From: Apoderus coryli
Taxonomy: Eukaryota; Arthropoda; Insecta; Coleoptera; Attelabidae
Length of the DNA: 64,000 bases
Assembly (NCBI GenBank): GCA_911728435.2
Contig: OU452204.1
Location: 10,478,001-10,542,000 of the forward strand
Direction: 5' to 3'
Under the pieces are notes generated by a model. That model saw nothing but the letters and a program-made list of their open reading frames with translations, was not told the DNA's origin and did no database searches. Positions 34,301 to 44,390 of the stretch are shown one piece after another (position 1 is the stretch's first letter; every line of letters starts with the position of its first letter). The translations under genes were made by a program, and so were the position numbers.

Positions 34301-35140
34301 GAAGGATACCATTTACTCGATGTTATGGGAAAATTGGTCCTCCAGAGTGGCATCATGCCTTCTATGCATCTCACAATTGGACCATTGGGACCGGTATCGA
34401 AAAGCCTGATAACAAGATGCTAAGCCTTTCGATGGTCGATCGAAGAATTTCGCTTGAAACGCACAGAATCCCGTGTGACTGTACGATCTGTCAACAGGCA
34501 TTCAGGCTTGGACCCTCGCTGATCGTATACCTCAGGAAGACCAGATCAATCGCGTTCAGTGTCCGCTTGAACAAAATATTAATGTTGAGTAATATCACGT
34601 AATTGAGAAAAGAAATGAAATGGCCAAATTATGCCACTTAATGTATTATGATTTCATTTGGAGATTTTTGAAAATCCACTTACCAGCTAACCAACTGGCT
34701 TGCAGAGCTGAAAATCGAAATTCATACTGTTGTAATTTGTGTAAATGTAATTCAATATTTATTGAAAAGAATAAGATTCTGTCAGCTAAATAGGGGCCAG
34801 CTATTTGTTGGATATCATATTTATTTGCATTATATATGTTATGCATAATTGATGACATTTATTTCTTAAGGAGAATGTCCTTTATTTACAGAAACCATAG
34901 GTTACTAATAATCTTTTTAAATGAGGTTCTACTTGTCACAAAGATTTACCTATATTTGTATCTTCTAGTATTATTGTCCTGTATTAATCTAAGTTGTTTC
35001 GGTGAGGCAGATTTTCTACTGTTTTTGCAAATTAGAGGCAAAGGTGATGAGGTAGCGTTTTCTTTGTCGTCTTGCTGGTGTGATGGTGGTGATTCGCACA
35101 ATCCTTTGATCTGTAATTGTTCTGCAGTACGTAAAAGAGA
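25144..35140 (-). CDS. psq: pipsqueak (psq), BTB and four-Psq-repeat transcription factor, 5'-incomplete
   Basis: Eight minus-strand exons join without frame loss: 35140-34950, 32677-32329, 30188-30009, 27990-27774, 27587-27418, 27329-27152, 26312-26033 and 25363-25144. They give 594 residues and a stop. The first exon opens with the last helix of a BTB domain (SLLRTAEQLQIKGLCE). Acidic, Gln-rich and Pro-rich linkers follow, then four tandem Psq helix-turn-helix repeats beginning KTWSQDD, KSWTEEN, TTWTTED and TPWSEDA, each with a GIP- or NLP-type turn before the recognition helix. Four tandem repeats are diagnostic of Pipsqueak, which binds GA-rich DNA and works with GAGA factor and Polycomb/chromatin regulators. 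Most of the BTB domain and the start codon were not found up to 64000. Confidence 0.96.
26033..26312 (-). CDS. psq: psq exon: end of Psq repeat 2, all of repeat 3, start of repeat 4
   Basis: 280 nt, phase 1 in and 2 out. It carries IPSSTLYKIARREGIRL, the uninterrupted repeat 3 (TTWTTEDLEKALESIRTG through FGIPTGTLYGRCKREGIEL) and the start of repeat 4 (TPWSEDAMGDALDAVR). Confidence 0.96.
26313..27151 (-). other. psq intron, AT-rich
   Basis: No separate gene is seen. A locally GC-richer patch at about 26355-26425 gives no recognisable protein on either strand. Confidence 0.5.
27152..27329 (-). CDS. psq: psq exon: end of Psq repeat 1 and start of repeat 2
   Basis: 178 nt, phase 0 in and 1 out. 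It carries ASATYGIPSTTLWQRAHRLG (recognition helix of repeat 1) and KSWTEENLNNALDALRTG to KAYG of repeat 2. Confidence 0.95.
27418..27587 (-). CDS. psq: psq exon: first half of Psq repeat 1
   Basis: 170 nt, phase 1 in and 0 out. It ends inside Psq repeat 1 after KTWSQDDMEMALDALKNH and MSLTK. The intron splits the repeat just before its second helix. Confidence 0.94.
27774..27990 (-). CDS. psq: psq exon: Ser/Asp/Gly-rich linker
   Basis: 217 nt, phase 0 in and 1 out. It encodes EVEIKFETLRAYDQDS, then a Ser-, Asp- and Met-rich stretch before the DNA-binding array. Confidence 0.92.
28440..29290 (-). mobile_element. Composite non-autonomous repeat with a tRNA-like segment
   Basis: Read on minus, the order is: a head resembling 62.76-63.06 kb (GATTAAGACCATTT, ATGAGTTTGGG), a tRNA-like segment at 28869-28808 (GATAGAGCGTGCGCTTCGCA, then TCGAATCCCAGC, a B-box-like motif), and an AT-rich tail (AATAATTATTATTAAAATTC, then AGGTCGTATATTTTTG). 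It lies in a psq intron. A 221 bp insertion at 28597-28817 is flanked by the 10-base duplication ATATTGCCAT. Confidence 0.65.
28808..28872 (-). repeat. tRNA-like segment within the composite repeat
   Basis: It starts TGGCGTTATTGATAGAGCG and ends CGAATCCCAGCTATGGCA, resembling D-arm and T-arm/B-box parts of a tRNA. A full cloverleaf is not evident. It matches 62147-62212. It is treated as a tRNA-derived segment, not a functional tRNA. Confidence 0.55.
29291..30008 (-). other. psq intron, nothing recognised
   Basis: AT-rich intronic DNA. An 82-residue plus-strand ORF (29666-29914) has no recognisable feature and is probably spurious. Confidence 0.4.
30009..30188 (-). CDS. psq: psq exon: Pro-rich linker
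   Basis: 180 nt, phase 0 both sides, so it is skippable without frameshift. It encodes IFSQFDTDDFPPEPPAPS at the start and TKYTLEIKE at the end, which continues as EVEIKFE in the next exon. Confidence 0.92.
30325..30735 (+). mobile_element. RTE-like LINE 3' fragment
   Basis: The plus strand reads WTLKATMVNR, then FELWCYHRILKVLRVLHTTN, RRKAEYFGHIIRG and, after a frameshift near 30588, RQWCRHSAGVLFRAAVDRE, ending in a purine-rich GAAGAAGAAG tail. This is the post-reverse-transcriptase C-terminal region of RTE/BovB-like elements. It lies antisense in a psq intron. Confidence 0.75.
31375..31830 (+). mobile_element. R1/LOA-like LINE 3' fragment, copy 1
   Basis: It encodes, with stops and frameshifts, the C-terminal tail of a LINE ORF2: HNLTRLGLLGNSECRLC, then a stop replacing one codon, DDETAEHVLCSCPVVARTRF, and FIKKIEILGGI. 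It lies antisense in a psq intron and is related to 58890-59345. Confidence 0.75.
32329..32677 (-). CDS. psq: psq exon: acidic Gln/Asn-rich linker
   Basis: Phase 2 in, 0 out (349 nt), donor GTAAGT. It encodes a low-complexity acidic segment (DEGTCEENSEEKGDEQHD, then a Gln-rich part) ending in SSRGGILASQ. There is no domain; it is likely a disordered linker. Confidence 0.92.
32678..34949 (-). other. psq intron, mostly unassigned
   Basis: About 2.3 kb, AT-rich. A minus-strand ORF at 34093-34374 has a hydrophobic stretch (MILLVLFCFLSLYLVMY) and the opposite strand is also open near 34417-34602. The region is less AT-rich than its neighbours and may be an unrecognised mobile-element relic. No other exon is supported. 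Confidence 0.4.
34950..35140 (-). CDS. psq: psq exon: end of BTB domain plus linker
   Basis: Acceptor tctattctttcag, donor AG|GTAAAT; phase 0 in, 2 out (191 nt). It encodes the C-terminal BTB helix (LLRTAEQLQIKGL) followed by a Ser/Pro/Lys linker. Because the BTB fold is cut here, at least one upstream coding exon must exist. Confidence 0.93.
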
Positions 35141-35462
35141 CTGAAAGAATAGAAAGAACGAGTTTAACATAATTATTATCACTATATTATTTCGTAATTT
35201 AAATTTGAAATGTATACAGGGTAAGTCTCCCGTACAAAGGGAAAACTTAGTAGGTAAATGACTTTCATATAGATAAATAAATGCTATTTAGGTAAGGGCA
35301 AACCGTTTTCAGGGTAAATGTGGTAAATAAACCACCCATACGTATGGTCGAAAAATCGGTAAATCCACTATCAAATCGATAAAAATACACTGACTGACTA
35401 AATTGTGTAGAGGTAATAAGTATTGGTTATATAGTTGTCGTTTTACTCTCTAATGGAAATAA

Positions 35463-36319
35463 AGGGTTTTCCAATAAGAGGTGTTATTTTGATATTCAAA
35501 GGAAAATGCCATTTTTTGAGATAAATGATCGGATGTTTATTTCATTATAAAGAGGAAGGTATGCCGTTAATAATGGAAAATAACATCAGCCAAATGACCA
35601 CCACGACCACGCCTACAGGACCATATGCTTTTCATGAAATTTGCCATAACCAAATCGCAAAGTGGCTGCCCTATGTCCTCGATAGCCTCACGAATTCCAT
35701 CTTTGAGGTCTTGAATCGACGCTGGGCTGTTGGCGTAGACCTTCTCTTTCACGTCGCAAGGTGTTAAATCGCAAGTTCTCGGTGGCCAATTAACACGGTC
35801 CGGAAACTTTTTCCGTAAACGATCAATTGTTTCGTTGCTTGTGTGGCACCTAGTGCCGTCTTGTTGAAAGTAAACGTTGTCCAGATCAATTCCGGCCATA
35901 CAAAATCATTAATCATCTCTCGATAGCGCAATCCATTCACCTGGGTTTTCTTCAACACTTTCGACGACAACAGCAATATTCTCGGCTGTTTTTGAGCGAT
36001 GTGCACAGGTTTTATTCTTCACATCACTAACTTGGCCCAACAGCTCGAATTTTTCCACCAATTTCTGTATTGCGGTCCGAGATGGTGCTTCACGACGACC
36101 CAAAAATGTTACGAGTTTTACGAACCATCTCTGCCAAATTTTCACCATTTTTATAGTGAATTTGAATCATTTCAATGCGTTGTTGAAGCGTGTAGTGTTC
36201 CATTTTTATTAATGGCGTAGTTTCTACTTGTCAAATGTCAAAAAATGACAGCTCCAAAAGTGACATATACCGAAATAGCGGGCTATTCAAAATAACAGCT
36301 CTTATTGGAAAACCCTTAT
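35463..36319 (-). mobile_element. Deleted mariner-like element with GGGTTTTCCAATAAGAG ends
   Basis: Inverted ends: AGGGTTTTCCAATAAGAGGT at about 35463 and its complement to about 36319. The minus strand carries a broken transposase: start MEHYTLQQRIEMIQIHY (about 36203), a linker TAENIAVVVESVEENP (about 36000-35940), then NVYFQQDGTRCHTSNETIDR with the second catalytic Asp region, and PPRTCDLTPCD joined directly to VKEKVY. The usual LWGY-type residues between are missing. It lies just upstream of the first psq exon seen here. Confidence 0.85.
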
Positions 36320-37900
36320 TTTACATTGTTTCAAGTAACACAAAAAAACTACACAGAAAGAGCGCATCATGTGGGACTTTTCTTGCCATTTGTTTTTGAA
36401 AATATAATTTTATATTACCGAAACATATTTTAATAATTTTTGAAAGATTTTAAAAATCCGATTGCGATTATTTTTGACAAAATAGAAAAAAATAAAAAAT
36501 TGTTCCAGATTGTTGAAAATTGGTAACTTTTTCCCTTTGACATCTTTTGACATTTTAAAAAATAAGGCAATTTTTTTAAATTTTCCGAAAAAATGTCAAT
36601 TTTGACAGGCCAGGAAAGTCACATGACTGCTCATATACATGTCATTTGGCATCATTTTTAAAGCAAAAATACATGGCATAAAGGAGTTTCAATTAAAAGC
36701 TAAGGAAAAAAAATCCCATATGATGCTGACGTTCTGTGTGACACTCTATATGCGAATGAACAAAATTTATGTGCCTTTTCCAAAAAGGTCAATTGGATTT
36801 CCCTGGTGGCGCCCATGATCGGCTCTTGACCTTTAAATGTACAAAACCTAGATTATGAAAAACCGAATAAATCCAAAGTTGCTATAATAGAGCATTGTTC
36901 CATCTTGTACTTAAGTGATTCTTTTTGCTTCACCAAAAGTAGTATCGTCCTTGAACCTAATACATAATATGACTTTATCGGAGATAGAGCGAAAATATAG
37001 AGGCGAGGTGTGTGTATATGTGAGCCGAGTAAGAACGAGTATTGATTGGTCCTGGCGAACTATACAACAGCAGCATCACTTTCCCCTTGGAAGTTGCGTG
37101 TGTACATTTACCACCCGACAGGGACTGTTGGCGGTGTCAAGGGGGGGCCAACCTGCAGGCAACCCCCCACACTTCGAAAAACACGAGTGGGCGCAGATGG
37201 GGAATGCCAAGAGATGGCCCCCTTAGTGATGTTGTGTAATACGCATATATACACACCCTTTAGGTACCAGTTCTCAATTTACGGTTAGAATTAATAAATT
37301 TACAGATTGAATTAAGAAACCTATACCTAGTGTAGTGTTAGGCATTAAAAGTTATTTTTCTTTTTGCCAGCGTTTTGTAATTAAATTATGTTTTTTATTC
37401 GTTAAATGCTTAAAAGACCATATGCTGGTACTTTTAACAAAGTTTATTTATTTGTTCCGGATTAACAGTATGAAAACGCACTAATTTTGCAGGTTTCTAA
37501 TACACACGTTAAGTCTTAAAACATCAAACTGCGCAAAAGATGGCACTGCAGTAGAGTTAGCCTAGCCTATTAATCAGTCACGTTCACAAAATCCTTAATT
37601 CGGTAAAATGTAACAATTTGTGATTCGATATTTCACTTCAATGAAATTTTCTGAGGAATTACTATTGTTTGATATTAACAAAAGAGATGAAATATGTATG
37701 TGACCTAAACAGTTTTATTACTGAAGGTATATAAGCCCGACGTATTTCTTTTCCTCGATAATTACTTCACAATAATATAATCTGAGCAAGAATTAGGAAC
37801 TATTCTGATGACACAAACCAATGGGTGAAATATTGAAAATGAAAATCACCCAATAGAGGTGTTATTGGTGATACTCACCCGAAGAACGCGAAATTTCTGA
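36320..37900. other. Intronic or upstream psq DNA with a GC-rich island
   Basis: Mostly AT-rich. At 36990-37225 a distinctly GC-richer patch contains a run of seven G (37140-37147) and CCCCCC. No ORF with recognisable features is present. It could be a promoter-like island or an old repeat. Confidence 0.35.
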
Positions 37901-37924
37901 TCTGTAGTTTTACCGCAGCGTAAT

Positions 37925-38476
37925 TTTCATCCGCTAGAAATGTCGCAAGAAGTGCCAGCCCCGTAATGCTCATTCGATCGAGAATATCGCTGCTGTGGAC
38001 GAGGACGTCCGCGAAAATTCACAAACATCGACGGACATACTTCGTTGCGTCGAACTTTGAGGAATGACATGAAGATGTTACCATACAAAGTGCAAACGGT
38101 CCACGAATTGAACCAACATGCTCTGTTAAACCTGGTGCATGAAGAGGATGATTTAATATCCAAAATAATGAACGCCGAAGCCCATTTGCACTTATTTAAA
38201 CAGACAAAATTTGCGTTCATTGGGCACTGAGAAATGAAATGCAGCAAGAGCTATTGCATCCACTCTAAATGACTGGTGCGCCAGTATGCGGTACAGGTTG
38301 ATTTTTTTACCGCAAGTGGCTGAATTGGGATTGGCTATTGTTCCAGCAGCACTGAGCAACCGCTTGCATTGATGGGAATTGGCCGGCTACCGCAAGCCTT
38401 ATAAATCTTGAAAGCCAACATTGAAGAAGAAATCAATTTGGAGCCAGATGTTTTGCGAGCAACATTAGTATTTTAA
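37925..38476 (+). mobile_element. Mariner-like transposase fragment with internal deletion
   Basis: The plus strand reads ENIAAVDEDVRENS (about 37980-38020), RRTLRNDMKMLPYKVQTVHE (38045-38110), EAHLHLFKQTKFAF (near the first catalytic Asp/Glu region), then after a gap KANIEEEINLEPDVLRATLV (about 38408-38472) before a stop. Middle catalytic sequence is missing. No terminal repeats were recognised. Confidence 0.7.
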
Positions 38477-39479
38477 CTATATAATTTTCGCAACTTAATT
38501 AAATTAATTTTTTTTTAATTTTCAACAAAATTGCAGACAATTCACATTATCACATTACTGTATCAGAGGAGTTAGACTTGATGAAAGCTCCAAATAGAAA
38601 TTAAAAGTTTATAACTATGAGAGAATGGCATATTTATGTTTTGGATAAGAAGATTAAGTGCTCAGAACCAGCTTAAATTAGCTTGTAATTGCTTTAGCAG
38701 TTGTTTTAGCCTGTACATTTTTGAGTGCTTGGATTTAAGACTTATGATGGAATTAAGTTAGAAGTATCTAATCAGTGGTAATGTCCGGTTTATTTATTGC
38801 CAAATTATGGTTATCGTTAGAAGTGTGAATCAGTTTTGTACAATATGTTACCTACACCTCTGCTCAATGTTGTTCTATATAGATAGTAAAAGTTTCTCTA
38901 TCCATAAAAGCTTTTTGTAGAAATAAAAGAGGATATGAAGGTGAAAGAGAAAATCGGATGGATGAATAGAACAAAACAAAAATGGTTAAAAACACACATA
39001 CAAAACCAACATACATAAATTCAATGCCAAGATCATATGGTTTTCGTTGGTACACTTATTTCGCGCTCAAGAACAAGTGCACCTAGTGCTACGTGGGCCG
39101 AGTAAAATGTTTGATAGCCTTAACGGATGACGGTGAATACCCAATTTTAGGAGTCTCGTAAAGTTCATGTAGTAACTTACTTGAAGGCTTCTCTAATTAC
39201 TTTCTTAGTAAATGTTATTTGTTATTTTGTTAAATGGATGCATTACAAGAACTGTTGTTGTAGTTTTGCATACTGATATATGAGATATAGAGGGCGCTAC
39301 TAATCAAATCTCCCTACTAAAAATTAACTTGCACCTTTAGTTGACCTAAATTTGAAGTATCAGTGCGATACAGTGATGCCAACTCGAGGGTCATGTACCG
39401 ATTAGAAATTGGGTTGGGCGAGCTATTTTATTTCCTGTTTCTACACTCTAATGTTGACCGCGTGACATTGTTTTAGGAA
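38477..39479. other. AT-rich DNA, nothing recognised
   Basis: No supported feature. A CTCF-like word (ATAGAGGGCGCTAC) lies at 39287-39300. Confidence 0.4.
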
Positions 39480-40000
39480 AGGAATGTCTCTTAACGCAGG
39501 TTCTACGGAATCGTGCGTGATAAGACACCGCCGTATCTACATCATAAAATAAAATATCGGACGGATGTGCATAATATAAATATTCGTCATCAACACGCAC
39601 TTACCCCGCCTAACCATTCTACTGAAATGTTCAGAAGATCCTATACATATAATATTGTTAAATGCATAAATGAACTGCCAAGCGAATTGAGAGGATTGCC
39701 TAAATCTAGCTTAAAGAAAATGTATAAAAAGATATTAATGCTTTTGCAAGATTGATATATTATATATTATTGTACTTTGTGATTTGTGTTCATTTGTTCT
39801 TTCTTTTTTTGTTTAATATTGTTTGAATTTTAGTTGATTAAGATTAGTTAAGGCAAATGTTATTGTATTTTCTGTTTGTTGTTTCTTTTTTTTGTCATGC
39901 TAATGTACTATTAGTTTTTTATGGGTTAGCTGAACAGACAGTGGCATCTGACACTGAACTGAAACTCGCCCTTAATAAAGTCCTTTATTATTATTATTAA
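39480..40000 (+). mobile_element. Jockey-like LINE 3' end with (TTA)n tail
   Basis: It is 5'-truncated. It encodes the last 80 or so residues of ORF2 (TPPYLHHKIKYR, then EMFRRSYTYNIVKCINELPS) and a stop at 39755. A 240 bp 3' UTR follows, ending AATAAAG and TTATTATTATTATTAA. Part of this 3' UTR (GTTAGCTGAACAGA, CTCGCCC) is found again, reversed, inside the solo LTR at 53.6-53.8 kb. Confidence 0.8.
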
Positions 40001-41974
40001 TTTCCTAAAGAAGCCTACATTGTCCGATCCACAATACAGATATATTAAGGAAAATCTGATATATTAGTAAGATTTTAAAGTTAGGCTGTTGGAAGCCTCT
40101 ATTTATTGGTCAACGAGTATTTTTAGTTTAGAAAATAACTGTTGTAAACACTTTTGATTTTTGAAAACAAGTTGTTTCCGTTTATCCAACTTCTATAAAA
40201 AGGGTGACGACGACAGCCGGTGTCAATTCTTGAAAACCGTGCGCAATTAATAATTTAATTTCAAATTATTTCAACAAGAATGCCTCGCTGAGTTAGTTGC
40301 CGTTTTCGACAATAAAGATAGTTATTATGAACACAAAAATAGACAGTTTTATAGAACTGTGATTACTTATAGTAAATTGCAAACACTCTGCAATATATAT
40401 AATAGTTTATGTAAATTATTCTAAAACATTTTATCATACCAAAGAATACAGAGAAACAAATATTTTTTCTAACACTAGGTTCTTTCTTTTTAATCTCACC
40501 CAGGTGTCCAGGGACATTATATACTCATGTACCTATAGAATTAAATCAAGACTGTTAAAAACTTGTTATTAACGGTTTGCCCAGTTATAATACTAAATAC
40601 GCTAAAAGCAATAGACGCACATAATACATCAATTAGGGGAAGAAATACATCGAGGAAAATGAAACAATGTTAATATAAATATTATATAAGGAGGTGGAGG
40701 TGAATTCTCAATGTTTAGAACAAAGCATCAACTTGACCTACACAAGTATTTACACGATTATCTAAATCACATAACTGAGACCTGACATCTTTATCTTTGT
40801 AATATTTTCTAGCTCCATATTCGGGATTTTAATGCAAGCAGAATGCAAACTCTATATGAACATAAAAAATGGGAAGACTTTAGCTGAAGATTTGGACCCC
40901 ATTGCAACTGGACGTTTTGCTCCATCAATTGATAATGTGGGAAAGCTGGAAATTGGTTTATGAGAAGAACCCTGGTGTTGAACAGATTGCAAGGTGCATG
41001 ATCTAAAACCTTGTAGAATTCAATGCACCGGAAATATTTGTAAGATTTTCTGTGAATGGAAGGTTTCTTACGCTGTCTTGTTATGGTATGACAGATACTT
41101 TAATTTTAGTCAGTTTCGCATAATGTACGTTGCATAAATCGGAACGTAATCGACTTTTGAGACATAGGGATATCCCTTTTTTCGATACTCTAACGATAAA
41201 GTTTGTGAAATTTCAACGCAGAACCCTCCCTTCTCCTTTTACAGACTTTTTAAATGTTGACAACTCTACTTAAAACACGAAATATCAGTTTCTTAGTATA
41301 ACATTGTATTATTCTCTACCGTATTTAGACTCTGCTTCTTTCAATGTATGATTAATAAAGATTTACACAATTTTATCGTGTGCGGGTGTGACGTCTAGTC
41401 ATGACTTTTGCATTAAACACAAACGCTACACATGAATCACCCTGTATATTTGAACCTCAAATATAAATCCTGCCTAGCCAAGGTCAAACCTTTTTTTTTG
41501 TATATATCGTCAAACAATGCAAGATGGTCAGGTACCTACCTACCTAACTAACAAATCAACGGGGTCTAGGTATATAAAAATACATTTTTCTTCGAACATA
41601 CAAATTCGGTTGAGACAAAATAAATTAATACCCATTGACATTAACTGATGAAATAACAGCGGAAAGTTATTATAATTTAAAAATACTGTTAATTAATTAA
41701 CGTTTTTTAATATAGGTAGTGTTTTCAACAGCAGACATTTGTGACGGCTGATTGCAAATAATGTAGATATCAGAACTCTTCTTTATTTCGTTCTTTCGTC
41801 CTCTTGCGAGGAATGAATGTGTATTTTGCTTTCTATAACATAATTTGAATACCTAATTTTCAAGTAAAACCATTCAGCCATCTTTACAAGAACGATCACA
41901 AGCATTAAAACGTATTTCTAACTAAATATGAGGTTAATAGTCGCGAAAAAATATTCTTAAGTTATTGTACTCAC
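40001..41974. other. AT-rich DNA, mostly unassigned
   Basis: No gene is supported. A TCACCCTGTATAT word at about 41442 resembles a TACAGGGTG-family end but no partner was identified. Confidence 0.4.
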
Positions 41975-42130
41975 CGTATTTTCTCGTTGACCTTCAATAT
42001 TTAGGTATATTATATGTGAAAATAATAGTGGGTGCCGCGAGACAGTGTACACACTTGAACAAAAACGACACTTACACACAGAAACAGTACACACAAAACG
42101 GCAAGGGCTTCTTTTTTGTTCGGCCTGTAT
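41975..42130 (-). other. Possible alternative non-coding first exon of psq
   Basis: On the minus strand a strong donor (AATACG|GTGAGTAC) ends at 41975. The preceding 150 bp or so is moderately GC-rich, has no long ORF and has stop codons in all frames, as in a 5' UTR. Just upstream (42142-42150) is a GA-rich tract. psq is the nearest downstream minus-strand gene, so an alternative first exon is inferred. No transcript evidence is available. Confidence 0.3.
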
Positions 42131-43750
42131 AACTGTTTCTTTCTCTCTCTTTCTAGTTTATCTTGTATTATGTAGTAAGTTAGAGGTCTTTTTTCTTTCT
42201 TTTTCTTCTTATTCTTGTGTTGTCTAGAAACATATAAGACGATATCGGCCGGAGAGACACAGCCTACTAACTACTGGCAAGTGAGGCCCAGCATCCCCTC
42301 AGCAGCAAGTGCCCTAAACCGATATAGAAAACATGCTACACCACTTTTTACATAGCGCTGCTATGTGGATGATCGACGATAACCACTGACAGTGTTGGCA
42401 CACAAAGTGTTTAATGCTCCATTTTATTTAATATCTGGGTGAATTTATTTTTGTTTTAATATTTTAGGGAAGTTTAAATAAATAAAAAAAAATTTATTAT
42501 AATTCGATTAAATTTTTACTACCTATATCAATAGAGACCCAATAGCCCTCTTCCACCACAACGCAACATTGTGATTAAGAGAACATGTTTCGCGAAGGAA
42601 ATACTGCTGGATAGTGAGCATGAAAGTTAAGTTAAAGGTTGATCTTCTAGTAGTGTTATATTTGTGTATGGGAGCCCTTCGGACCGTTGGGTATTCCGCC
42701 TAAAAGCAACACGGATAATAACGGTCACAAAAGCGATAGATACTCCAAATGCTCCAGCGTTTGCTAGTTTTGGGTAGACTCTACAGAAGGTAGATCCAGG
42801 AAAATGCAACAGCAGCTTTATTATCCACAAATAAGAGAATAGGGACATATTTTCCTTTTCTATATCAATAGCAGGGATTTCTTTGAGCGATTATATTGTC
42901 CTCTAATTTATCCTATTTTATTGGAGGCGAATTAAATACATAGCCAAACAAGTAAGTAATGCAGAACCACCGTTTACTACACTAGGTTTACTTTTCTCAT
43001 TTGATTTGAGTTCTAGATGTAATGAATTCTGGCATCAACGGCACATAAGCTAACCAAGGTGTCCAATAAAATCCATATTTTTTGACGAAACTCACATTTG
43101 TTGGTTATTTCGCACATAATAAACATGTATCTAGTTTTTCTATTACTTTCGGATTACTAATAAGAGCCTATGTGTCGTCGTTCTCAATGGTATTTTTGAT
43201 ATAAAACAAACTAAATAAAAATGTACCTAATAGGCGTGAATTCTAACATTTCGGGTGGAACCTTGCTTCATTTCGAAGGGATTGTCCTCAGCTGACAATA
43301 CGATGATCATAAGAGCTTGATACCTTGAGGCTCAGATAATATATTATTGAATCACTAAATGTCTTTGCCTCAGTCCAAATTTCGTGTCCCATTACAAGTC
43401 TAAAAAAATAGTCTGTAGAACTTTAATTTAATGTATGTAATTCTTTAAAAAAAAATAAGCAAGCAATAAATTGGTTCTGTTTTTATACATTTAACATTTG
43501 AGATCAGATCAATAATATTTTAATTGACATTCGGGCAAAGTGCTACTCTCCACTGGCTTAGTTTTACAACATTATTGCTAACTTAGTTAACTATTGCATT
43601 AAATTTTGAGACCATTGTGGAAATATATTAATATTAAACTTTATTTGTCATTTAAGCTCATTATTTGGGCATTTGGCGACTATTAAATTTCTATCATTAA
43701 TCAACGAAAATGTTTAAAACATATTTATTTTAAAGTTAATGGCCACTTTC
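42131..43750. other. AT-rich DNA, nothing recognised
   Basis: No supported coding exon or bounded repeat. Confidence 0.4.
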
Positions 43751-43754
43751 CTTG

Positions 43755-44390
43755 CAGAGGATATAGTCATGAAACGTTGCTAAAAACATTCGGATTTCAA
43801 TCTCTAAACTATCGCAGAATTTATTCGTATCAGGTCTTCTTATTTAAGATTATTCATGCCATGATTGACTGTCCTCGTCTTTTGCAACATATCAATATAA
43901 ATGCTCCCCAACATAATGCAAGAAATAGCAACATATTTCGAGTACCTCAAGCACACACTAACTATGAGGGTAGAGCGCCGGTTTACAGAGCTTGCAGTTT
44001 GTCAAATTACCATAAAATACACAGATTTGTGGACTTTTTCAATGAAAATTTTAACACTTTCAAGCGTCAGTTGCGCGAATATCTAACTAGTTTAAACTTA
44101 TAATTCTTATATTTTTTAGATTCATGTTGACAAGGGAATGATTTTTTTTTTTACTCAAGATATGGGGTGGCGTGGCTTGTCAGCTTAGCGTACTCTTGGT
44201 TTTGTATTAATAATTAGTGTATTTTTTATTTTGTTCTTATTCGTAGTGTAGTCAGTATTTGGTGTTATATTTAAGTCTATAAATTGCATAGAATTATTAT
44301 TTTTAAGTTGATACATTGTAATTGTCTTGTAATTGGGTGTAAACCTGTTAGACATTAAAGATTTATTATTATTATTATTATTAAAAATAA
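43755..44390 (+). mobile_element. Jockey-like LINE 3' end with (TTA)n tail, second family
   Basis: It encodes about 108 residues of an ORF2 C-terminus (RRIYSYQVFLFKIIHAMIDC, then APVYRACSLSNYHKIHRFVD) to a stop at 44103. A 3' UTR follows, ending ACATTAAAGATTTATTATTA with seven or so TTA units. The 3' UTR differs from the copy at 39480, so it is a related but distinct lineage. Confidence 0.75.

Noticed and set aside
34836..35144. 102-codon plus-strand ORF
   Set aside because: Antisense to a confirmed psq exon.
37860..37920. Further psq first exon ending at the GTGAGTAT on minus near 37878
   Set aside because: The donor is good, but the upstream sequence on minus enters a mariner-like fragment and shows no UTR-like continuity.
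42045..42227. 60-codon plus-strand ORF
   Set aside because: Low-complexity Ser/Leu/Phe run over a CT-rich tract, with no domain.
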